This document shows positions 55,260 to 64,000 of a stretch of 64,000 nt of DNA, in pieces. A model generated the notes under the pieces. The model was not told the DNA's origin. It ran no database searches and was given only the letters and a program-made list of their open reading frames with translations. The translations under genes were made by a program, and so were the position numbers. The DNA is taken from the NCBI GenBank assembly GCA_030765055.1, contig CM060947.1:261146940-261210939 (forward strand), read 5' to 3'. Source of the stretch: Mantis religiosa (taxonomy: Eukaryota > Arthropoda > Insecta > Mantodea > Mantidae). How positions within the stretch are numbered: position 1 is the first letter of the stretch; every line of letters starts with the position of its first letter.

Positions 55260-56320
55260 GACTTGGGAGCCTTGTTCTCAGCAGCGACTCCAAGACAACG
55301 CCCAAAAGCAACTAACTCTGCTATTACCGCTTTTATGTCACACAATAAAGTTTGCGATCGTTTTTCCATTCCCTCGCATTTACGAAATTAATGAATTTCT
55401 TTGTCTAAATACCGCGGCACGAGTAAAGCGAGAATTGCGTTTTCTGCTTTAATGACAAAAGCGCCATCATATTCATCAACGGCAAGAAATTAAACGTCAC
55501 AGAGGGCAGCAGTCATTTAATTAAACAGTTTTAAGCAGTCTTTAAAGGTTATGTGCTGAAAAATAATTTGTTTACGTAGAGCTTCGTTTAATGGCCGCTG
55601 CACTTTACGATAACAGTCGCGAATGTGTTTGCTACCCCCCACGAAAAAGAAGGTACAGGAAAATTGTTGTAAGAACGTCACGAAACTTCTCCAGAACACA
55701 AGTACATAGTGCTTGGAGCAAAGCCAACAATAAATTTCAATATATGCAAATTAGCTACGTGTTTTCCGGGGGTTTTCGTCCCTGGGAGAGGGAAATTACC
55801 CAGAGTTCCCTGCCCGGACTTATCTTCTGTAGCAGTTCAAATCATAGAAACGCTCTTCTTTTGTTCTTTTTATACACTCGACTAGATGTAATATATCGTG
55901 GCGAGTCCATTTAATCTTGGCTGAGTTGTAACAAATGAATCATACAGTTTTGTGTGTATGTGTTGGATCCAATTAGAAGTTTCGTCCTATAGTGCCTCTA
56001 CCATTATTAACCGGCAATTTTAAACTCTTGCTGCAATCTCATTCTTGCAGAGCCCTTCAACAACAAACCGTATGCAGATTGCCTGATAATAGACTCGCTC
56101 CGCCCTGTAAACGAATTTTTTTAAAGAGCTCTTTGCCAAACAAACTTGCTGGAAACTTCTTGGATACTTTTATCTCTGTGCTATTATTATAAACAGAGGA
56201 TATGTTTACTACAGACAATTCTGGAGAGACGAGAACAGCAGCTTGATCTTCGCTCAACAGCTGATATCTCCCGGACCTCATAATAAAACATTTGCCTTTA
56301 TTTCTCAACATGATCTCCAG
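55260..56320. other. No gene recognised
   Basis: A 107-codon plus-strand frame at 55591-55914 has no motif I know. Confidence 0.4.
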
Positions 56321-56321
56321 C

Positions 56322-56515
56322 AACATGGCTCAGACGGTTTCGTCTGTGGCCGCATTTGGAAGGCCTGAGTTCGATACCCCTGGCCGACCTACCTGACTCA
56401 TGGTCTTTTCGGGGTTTTTCCGGGTCGCTAGGCGAATGCCGGGTAGGTTAAATACATCCCCCGAATATCCTGTCCCTCCATTTTATCTCCATTATCATTT
56501 CAAATTATCTCTGCC
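56322..56515 (+). mobile_element. tRNA-derived SINE, third type
   Basis: A-box-like TGGCTCAGACGGTTTCGTC and B-box GAGTTCGATACCCC 38 bases on, then TTTTCGGGGTTTTTCCGGG in the body and an end in CATTATCATTTCAAAT. The head is a degenerate tRNA. No target duplication was identified. Confidence 0.7.
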
Positions 56516-56660
56516 CTGGTGGTCTCCTTCAGGGTAGAAGTGTCGGCGGGAGCCTCGGCGGGCATGACAAGATGATATACTCTGAGGAAAACTACTTCTT
56601 CCTTCGCTAGGTCGGTTGCCGGCCTCAGCTCCTCTGCTGCGACCATTTCTAGACCTTTGG
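56516..56660 (-). other. Open minus-strand segment beside the minisatellite
   Basis: The 210-codon minus-strand frame that begins in the minisatellite (57132) leaves it here with MVAAEELRPATDLAKEEVVF, LRVYHLVMPAEAPADTSTLK, and stops at 56500. The stretch is non-repetitive and reads like normal protein, but I know no family for it. It could be the end of an exon or chance. Confidence 0.3.
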
Positions 56661-58545
56661 GGCTTGGATCGCCCTCCTTGGGACCATTACGGCTGGGCTG
56701 CTGGGACCATTTCGTGACCCCCAGCCAGGGATCTTTGGGGCTTGGATCGTCTGCCTTGGTACCATTAGGACTAGGCTGCTGGGACCATTTCGTGACCCCC
56801 AGCCAGGGATCTTTGGGGCTTGGATCGTCTGCCTTGGTACTATTACGGCTTGGCTGCTGGGACCATTTCGTGACCGCCAGCCAGGGACATTTGGGGCTCC
56901 GATCGTCTGCTAGTCCTATTAGGGCTTGGCTGTTAGGAACATTTCGGGACCGCCAGCCAGGGATCTTTGGGGCTGGCATCGTCTGCCTTGGTACTATTAG
57001 GGCTTGGCTGCTGGGATATTTCGGGAACGCCAGCCAGGGACCTTTGGGGCTCGGATCTTCTGCTAGTACTATTACGGCTTGGCTGTTAGGAACATTTCGG
57101 GACCGCCAGCCAGGGATCTTTGGGGCTGGCATCGTCTGCCTTGGTACTATTACGGCTTGGCTGCTGGGATATTTCGGGAACGCCAGCCAGGGACCTTTGG
57201 GGCTCGGATCTTCTGCTAGTCCTATTACGGCTTGGCTGTTAGGAACATTTCGGGACCGCCAGCCAGGGATCTTTGGGGCTTGGATCGTCTGCCTTGGTAC
57301 TATTACGGCTTGGCTGCTGGGACCATTTCGTGACCGCCAGCCAGGGACATTTGGGGCTCCGATCGTCTGCTAGTCCTATTAGGGCTTGGCTGTTAGGAAC
57401 ATTTCGGGACCGCCAGCCAGGGATCTTTGGGGCTGGCATCGTCTGCCTTGGTACTATTAGGGCTTGGCTGCTGGGATATTTCGGGAACGCCAGCCAGGGA
57501 CCTTTGGGGCTCGGATCTTCTGCTAGTACTATTAGGGCTTGGCTGTTAGGAACATTTCGGGACCGCCAGCCAGGGATCTTTGGGGCTGGCATCGTCTGCC
57601 TTGGTACTATTAGGGCTTGGCTGCTGGGATATTTCGGGAACGCCAGCCAGGGACCTTTGGGGCTCGGATCTTCTGCTAGTACTATTAGGGCTTGGCTGTT
57701 AGGAACATTTCGGGACCGCCAGCCAGGGATCTTTGGGGCTCCGATCGTCTGCTAGTCCTATTAGGGCTTGGCTGTTAGGAACATTTCGGGACCGCCAGCC
57801 AGGGACATTTGGGGCTCCGATCGTCTGCTAGTCCTATTAGGGCTTGGCTGTTAGGAACATTTCGGGACCGCCAGCCAGGGATCTTTGGGGCTGGCATCGT
57901 CTGCCTTGGTACTATTAGGGCTTGGCTGCTGGGATATTTCGGGAACGCCAGCCAGGGACCTTTGGGGCTCGGATCTTCTGCTAGTACTATTAGGGCTTGG
58001 CTGTTAGGAACATTTCGGGACCGACAGCCAGGGATCTTTGGGGCTGGCATCGTCTGCCTTGGTACTATTAGGGCTTGGCTGCTGGGATATTTCGGGAACG
58101 CCAGCCAGGGACCTTTGGGGCTCGGATCTTCTGCTAGTACTATTAGGGCTTGGCTGTTAGGAACATTTCGGGACCGCCAGCCAGGGATCTTTGGGGCTCC
58201 GATCGTCTGCTAGTCCTATTAGGGCTTGGCTGTTAGGAACATTTCGGGACCGCCAGCCAGGGACATTTGGGGCTCCGATCGTCTGCTAGTCCTATTAGGG
58301 CTTGGCTGTTAGGAACATTTCGGGACCGCCAGCCAGGGATCTTTGGGGCTGGCATCGTCTGCCTTGGTACTATTAGGGCTTGGCTGCTGGGATATTTCGG
58401 GAACGCCAGCCAGGGACCTTTGGGGCTCGGATCTTCTGCTAGTACTATTAGGGCTTGGCTGTTAGGAACATTTCGGGACCGACAGCCTGGATCTTTGGGG
58501 CTCGAATCGCCTGCCTGGGACCATTAGGGCTTGGCTGCTGGGCTC
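56640..58545. repeat. ~78-bp minisatellite with 458-bp higher-order unit
   Basis: About 24 monomers of 75-78 bp built around GCCAGCCAGGGA(T/C)(C/A)TTTGGGGCT. In the right half a six-monomer block of 458 bp repeats: GGGACATTTGGGGCTCCG occurs at 57344, 57802 and 58260. Blocks differ by about one base, so this amplification is recent. Most monomers are multiples of three, which keeps frames open on both strands (up to 238 codons), but different blocks are open in different frames. I therefore treat the frames as non-coding. Confidence 0.92.
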
Positions 58546-58795
58546 GTTGCCGTCCTGCTGTTGGGGAGCGAGTTCATTGTCCTGACCTTTCGAGGGAAGT
58601 TTCTATCCAAATAAACTGTAGGGACGCTTCCCTCTTACTGTCGTAGCTCCTTGGGTCAGCCGCCCTCTGTCTTCCTCGCCTCATCCTTCCTCCCGGGGGT
58701 GTCCCCACTTGGGGGCATTGGAACAATGAGCCCAGCATGGTGTCCTAGGAACCGAATCCCCTCCGTAATGAATCCCCCAATCCCAATCCCCATAT
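58546..58795. other. No gene recognised
   Basis: GC-rich flank of the minisatellite. Confidence 0.4.
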
Positions 58796-58799
58796 CGGT

Positions 58800-59475
58800 G
58801 CCCTAATTTAATTAAACCTTCTGTGTAGTGCGATTTATCATGGATCTCAAAATAACTGCTTAACCGCATAAATGACCTCGTCGCTGTGATATATTCATCC
58901 TCCAAGAAGTATTTTGAAGTTGGTTAACAGGTGGTAGTCACTGGGTGCTAGATCTGGCAAATAGCGTGGATGTTCAAGCAACTCGAACTTAAATTCATAC
59001 ATTTTTCCCATTGCAATGAGTTAACGATGGGGCGGAGAACTGTCGTGAAGCAACCAGATCCTTTCTTTGCCAAATGAGGTCTTTATATTCACCTCATTAC
59101 TCCAACGTTGTAGTAAGCTTAGGTACCAGTCAGCAGTGATACTTTTATGTTTTTCCAATTAACCAATAAATATAATTCCCTATGCATCCTAGAAAACACT
59201 CGCCATAACCTTATAAGCTGACAAAGTTGACTTTGCCTTTCCTGCAGCCGGTTTATCTGGAGCAATCCACTGTTTTGACGGTGATTAACTTTCTGGAGTG
59301 TAGGAATATATCCAAGTTTCATTCATGGTAATAATCAACCGTCTCAAAAATTCACTGGAATTTTTACGGCAGATCTCAAAATTCTTAACAGAAACAGTTT
59401 TTCTTTATAACTTATGATCAGGTGTCAACAAACGTGACACCCATCTTCCACAGAGCATTTCCTTTTCCCTTTCTT
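58800..59475 (-). pseudogene. Mariner transposase fossil, another lineage
   Basis: Minus-strand frames show TADWYLSLLQRWSNEVN, LLHDSSPPHR (second Asp region), and LEHPRYLPDLAPSDYHLL (third Asp present). Many stops occur and neither terminal repeat was identified. It abuts SINE array 3. Confidence 0.7.
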
Positions 59476-59484
59476 TTAACTAAC

Positions 59485-60345
59485 GCCATCCAACGGTAAG
59501 TCATATCGGACGATGAATGAAATGATGTTCAAATGAGTACAAGGTACATAGAGCTTAGAGTTACCAGACATTCATCTTTCAGGATAAGAGAAAACCTCCA
59601 ACGTTAAGTCATATCGGACGATGAATGAAATGATCTTCAAATGAGTACACGGTACATAGAGCTTAGAGTTACCAGACATTCATCTTTCAGGATAAGAGAA
59701 AACCTCCAACGTTAAGTCATATCGGACGATGAATGAAATGATGTTCAAATGAGTACAGCGTATATAGAGCTTAGCGTTACCAGACATTCATCTTTCAGGA
59801 TAAGAGTAAACCTCAAACGTTAAGTCATATCGGACGATGAATGAAATGATGTTCAAATGAGTACAGCGTATATAGAGCTTAGAGTTACCAGACATTCATC
59901 TTTCAGGATAAGAGTAAACCTCCAACGTTAAGTCATATCGGACGATGAATGAAATGATGTTCAAATGAGTACAGCGTATATAGAGCTTAGAGTTACCAGA
60001 CATTCATCTTTCAGGATAAGAGAAAACCTCCAACGTTAAGTCATATCAGACGATGAATGAAATGATGTTCAAATGAGTACAGAGTACATAGAGCTTAGAG
60101 TTACTAGACATTCGTCTTTCAGGATAAGAGAAAACCTCCAACGTTAAGTCATATCGGACGATGAATGAAATGATGTTCAAATAAGTACAGGGTACATAGA
60201 GCTTAGAGTTACCAGACATTCATTTTTAAGGATAAGGAGACCCCAGATAAAAAAAAAACCTCATCCACTTCTCCGAGATTAGTACTCGGAATGTCGTAAA
60301 CGTGGCGCAGATACGCTACCACCATGCTACGGTGGTGGGTTTTTT
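59485..60345 (-). repeat. SINE-body satellite, array 3 (7 units) with head
   Basis: Seven minus-strand units of ~108 bp (GAGCTTAGAGTTACC phrase at about 59551 to 60198). At the right end, in the SINE's 5' direction, is a degenerate tRNA-like head (GTAGCATGGTGGTAGCG; CCGAGTACTAATCTCGG) at about 60275-60345. Neighbouring units differ by only a few bases. Confidence 0.92.
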
Positions 60346-60349
60346 TCTG

Positions 60350-61555
60350 TAAAAATAATAGCTTGAAGTGTTTGGATTTTCTTCAGAGTCGACATTTAGC
60401 TTTCTTTGAGGATTTTGGAGTTATTTAAATACCTATATTTAACCGACTTTTTTACATAATGCTAACCATTTGCTATATCATTTTACTGAGAGAGTGTCAT
60501 TACAATTTTAGGGTGTGGTACGCTTACTTACTGTCGAGTCACAAAGTTAATAGCAGGCGTGTACATTACGGAGCGCTACCTGCCTGCCTTCTGGATTTGA
60601 TTGAATCAATTATTGAAATGGCGTGGTCAGCCCGTCTTTCACTGGGGTGGTATGCAATTTATGTGGGCACCTGCGAACCAACCAACCCCTGTTCGTGACG
60701 TAGGGTGGAACCACAATCACCCCCAGCCTCCAATCTCGTGAATAAAATACACACATTTCCGTTTTCATCACGATAACCGCCCAAGATGCTATCGTGCTTT
60801 GTGTAAAGCCGAAAAGGCACGTGCTTTCTGTGCGTTCCCAGCGTCCACTAAAATATACAGCCGTGTGCAGGACAAAGTTGGAATGACGGAATTTGCTGAA
60901 AAATACAATGTTATAGGCAGAGTTTAAACCTGATTCTTCAAGTCTTTATACAGTTACTCTTAGTAACTAAGTTTCCATTGAAACATTCTGACGCGACTCG
61001 CTTTGTGTCTTTTAACAAGATCCACTGTTCCACAACTGTTGAAAAGTTGAATGTTACGGTAATAGGAATGCGTTCTTCTTATGTTTTTAGATCACTGAAC
61101 ACGAAAATGTTACTTAAATTAATTGGTTAGCTCCTGTTTTCAAGATAATATCACTTATTATATGTAAGTTACAATAAAATATGAAAAAATTAAAGCATCG
61201 AAAGAAATGTTACTTTAACGGTGACACCTTTTGCGCTGTCTACGATATTCTGTTTCAGGAACATCCCTTTTCGCCATCAAACATTAATCACTGGGCAACA
61301 AAAGAATAATTTTTGAATGTTTCGAGCACTTCATGAAGCAATCCCTACTAATTTTGGGTTGATAAAAACAAATATGACAATGAAAAATTTTTATTAGCTC
61401 TAGTTTCTGTGATATACACAAGGTGGAAGTATTACATATTAACTGCTTGAGAGAAAATGATACATTTTAATTACATACAAGCTAACAACAATGCAAGTGC
61501 ATTTGATTTTTAACTGGTAATTACATGCTAAGAGTTCTAAATTGCTGGAAAAATA
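60350..61555. other. No gene recognised
   Basis: Nothing supported; AT-rich in the second half. Confidence 0.4.
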
Positions 61556-61559
61556 CTTC

Positions 61560-63370
61560 GCAGATAGTCATGTCTGAAGAGAATCATGACTTCGTCGTCT
61601 TTTAGCTTGCCTCTTGTGATGGAGTTCCGCAGACCAACAGTAATCCGCAAGCATTACTTCATTCCAACGACCCTGATATCTTTGTTCCATAACAGAAATG
61701 TCCTGATGGAATCTCTCCCCATGTTCATCACTAACAGCTCCACAACTAGGAGGGGAAAAGTCTAGGTGGGAGTGGAGAAAATGGATCTTAAGAGATATGT
61801 TGTATCCAAGGTTACGGCATTTTTTCAGGAGCACTGTCAGTAGTTGTCACTGTAGTTGTCAGCTCTTTTGTTGCCTAAAAGTCCATGAAAAACACCCTTG
61901 ATGGCTTCCCAAGCTTCCTTTTCTTTCCCCTCCAGAATTTGGTCAAGTGTAGGATCCTTTACAAATTCTCTTATTTGTGGTCCGACGAAAATGTCTTCCT
62001 TAACTTTTGCATCACTTAATTTACAAAGCTGCCCTAGCTTCCTTTTCTTTCTCCTCCAAATTTTGGTCAAATACAGGATCCTTTACAAATTCTCTTATTT
62101 GTGGTCCGACGAAAATGCCTTCCTTAACTTTTGCATCACTTAATTTACAAAGCTGCCCTAGCTTCCTTTTCTTTCTCCTCCAAATTTTGGTCAAATACAG
62201 GATCCTTTACAAATTCTCTTATTTGTGGTCCGACGAAAATGCCTTCCTTAACTTTTGCATCACTTAATTTACAAAGCTGCCCTAGCTTCCTTTTCTTTCT
62301 CCTCCAAAATTTGGTCAAATGCAGAATCCTTTACAAGTTCTCTTATTTGTGGCCCGACAAAAATGCCTTCCTTAACTTTTGCATCACTTAATTTACAAAG
62401 CTTCCCAAGCTTCATTTTCTTTCCCCTCCAAAACTTGGTCAAATACAGGATCCTTTACAAATTCTCTTATTTGTGGTCCGAGAAAATGCCTTCCTTAACT
62501 TTTGCATCACTTAATTTACAAAGCTTCCCTAGCTTCCTTTTCTTTCTCCTCCAAATTTTGGTCAAATACAGGATCCTTTACAAATTCTCTTATTTGTGGC
62601 CCGACAAAAATGCCTTCCTTAACTTTTGCATCAATTAATTTCCAAAATTTCCCTCTGATTGTGTTTTGTTATTTGATAGGTGTGTCAACTCCCAAAAAGA
62701 ATCCCTCCAAATTTACAATCTTCACTCTAAAAATGAAATGTCACTTTGTCTTCAAAACAAGAGCTAATCTATCATTTTATGGAGATTTTTTAATTCATCA
62801 GATGGAATTACATCTAAATTCAGTCCAGTGTAGTCGGCTAACTTAGCAGCATTCATCTTTCTTCCATCACTGTAGTGTCCTGATGAAATCGCTCACCATG
62901 TTCATCACTGACGTCACCACAACTGGGAGGGAAGAAGTCCAGGTGGGAATTCAAAAAGTGCATTTTTAGTGACATATTGCTTCCCAGCTGTTTATACGAG
63001 TTCATTAGATTTTCTATAAGTTCTTCAAAATGTTCAGCTTACAATTTCACAGAACATTAATCGAAACATTTTTAAAGGATTCCTATGCTGCTTTCTCTTT
63101 TTACTTAACACTGTTACAATGATTTGAGGTCCAACAAATACGCCTGCTTTCACTTTTTCATAACAGAGCCTTGGGAATTTTTCACGTAAGTGAATGCAGA
63201 ACCATTCACATCTAAATCTTTTACAAAATTCTTCATTAGCCCCAATTTTATATGTAGTGGGGGTAGTAAAATTTTGCTTGACTCTATCAAAGGTTCACGT
63301 ACAACATATTTGAATCCTGGTGTTAATGACTGCCTTTTGGGCCCACTTTCGCACAGGAAACAACAGTACC
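61560..63370 (-). pseudogene. Arthropod repetitive ORF family of unknown function, degenerate
   Basis: The minus strand carries two partial copies of a protein I recognise as a widespread, multi-copy arthropod ORF without known role. The upstream copy (63370-62790) has a CFLC pair, LIDSVK-ILLPPLHIKLG-like pieces and SDEHGERFHQDT. The downstream copy has FVGPQIREFVKDPTLDQIL, SLKIHFLHSHLDFSPPSCGA, VSDEHGERFHQDISVMEQRY and MLADYCWSAE, and ends at 61568. Stops and shifts break both. Many genomic copies in other arthropods suggest a mobile-element protein, but that is inference. Confidence 0.55.
61905..62640 (-). repeat. 124-bp tandem repeat inside the ORF family
   Basis: About six copies of a 124-bp unit (spacing seen at 62007, 62131, 62255 and so on) encoding, on the minus strand, KLSDAKVKEGIFVGPQIREL and VKDPVFDQ. 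Since 124 is not a multiple of three, each unit shifts the frame, so the expansion destroyed the gene. Units are over 90 percent identical. Confidence 0.92.
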
Positions 63371-63397
63371 TGGTGTAGCCGGCTTACAGTCTTAATA

Positions 63398-64000
63398 CGA
63401 GGGTTGTTCAATAAATAATGATCACAAAATTTTTTTGACAACGTACCTTTACTCATCCTCAAAATTTTGATGGTCCTTCTCAAAATAGTCTCCCCTGAAT
63501 GCGATGTACTTGTCCCAGTGTTTCCGCCAGTCTTCAAAGACATGCTAGAAATAATTTTTGAGAAATCCTTCAAAATCGCCTCCAAGCCTTCACCACTGCT
63601 TCTGATGATGGATAATGCCTCCCACGAAGGCGTTTCTTCAAGTTAGGGAATAGAAAAAAGTCACATGGAGCTAAATCCGGACTATAGAGAGACTGAGGAA
63701 TGCACTTCACGTTGATTCTTGCAAGATATTCAACAAGAATATTAGCAATATGCAACCGCACATTATCGCGGTGCAGCATCTTCACGAAAATGTGGTGTTT
63801 TGCGCCTGATATGGACTTGCAATGTCTTCAAGACATCCCTGTAGTATTGTCCAGTTACTGATGTGTGTGCAGCTACAACATGCTGATAAACCACTCCACG
63901 AGTATCAAACAATGAGATGACCATAGCTTTCCTAGCAGAAGCAACCACTTTTTCTCTTTTGGAAGTTGGGGTTGAAGGAGATTTTCAAACTGAGTTTTGC
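63398..64000 (-). mobile_element. Mariner family a, copy 3 (runs off the window)
   Basis: The left terminal repeat CGAGGGTTGTTCAATAAATA sits next to TA (63396-63397). The sequence follows copy 1 to the window end; the right terminal repeat lies outside. Confidence 0.88.
63570..63948 (-). pseudogene. Mariner family a transposase, copy 3, partial
   Basis: Overlapping frames (63763-63948 and 63570-63785) give HVVAAHTSVTGQYYRDVLKT, LHRDNVRLHIANI (second Asp) and LYSPDLAPCDFFLFPN (third Asp present). A short deletion near 63780 shifts the frame. The coding region before it is beyond the window. Confidence 0.82.

Noticed and set aside
56657..57373. A 238-residue repeat protein on the plus strand
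   Set aside because: The frame exists because most monomers are multiples of three. Opposite-strand frames are equally open and different blocks are open in different frames.

Overview
This window looks like nuclear DNA from an insect with a transposon-rich genome. I could not identify a single host gene. Almost everything recognisable is a mobile element, a fossil of one, or a tandem repeat grown out of one. The mix fits an arthropod: several mariner lineages, IS630/Tc1-like and PIF/Harbinger elements, P-like THAP elements, hAT and Mutator-like fossils, jockey/CR1-like LINEs, a Penelope-like element, gypsy-type solo LTRs with a TCAGT-type start site, and tRNA-derived SINEs. A large-genome polyneopteran (cockroach, termite or stick-insect type) is my guess from general character, not a proven assignment.

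Layout. 0-9.4 kb: an internally deleted mariner, a Mutator-like fossil, a jockey-type ORF1 fossil, a 149-bp tandem repeat split by a solo LTR that is itself split by a LINE, and a long-TIR IS630-like element. 9.9-14.2 kb: a LINE whose 3' end has become a 20-copy, ~145-bp array. 15-19.4 kb: a mariner with a long open frame, a gypsy pol tail with LTR, a LINE RT fossil and a PIF/Harbinger element carrying remains of both its genes. 19.7-27.4 kb: a SINE with clean target duplication, two CR1-like LINE copies (one ending in a 240-bp GTAT microsatellite) and jockey-like LINE copies, one broken by a P-like element and by another LINE. 27.9-30.8 kb: an IS630-type fragment, a 16-unit SINE-derived satellite and a truncated mariner. 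31.8-34.5 kb: a Penelope-like locus arranged as a large imperfect palindrome with a foldback element and a SINE. 37.4-44 kb: two more solo LTRs, each split by a LINE, a hAT fossil and a mariner. 44.7-48.5 kb: two complete mariners with full TIRs, one with an intact frame. 49.4-60.3 kb: two further SINE-derived arrays, a P-like element inside a LINE, and a 78-bp minisatellite with a 458-bp higher-order repeat. 61.5-64 kb: a degenerate arthropod repetitive ORF family with an internal 124-bp tandem repeat, then another mariner that runs off the window.

How the parts relate. The window is best read as a record of nested insertion. Target-site duplications date several layers (LTR into tandem repeat, then LINE into LTR; P-like elements into LINEs). 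Three points stand out. All three split solo LTRs carry their LINE at the same place, next to the predicted LTR transcription start. The body of one tRNA-SINE family has been amplified into satellite arrays at three sites. The youngest-looking mariner is intact except that the third catalytic aspartate is tyrosine.
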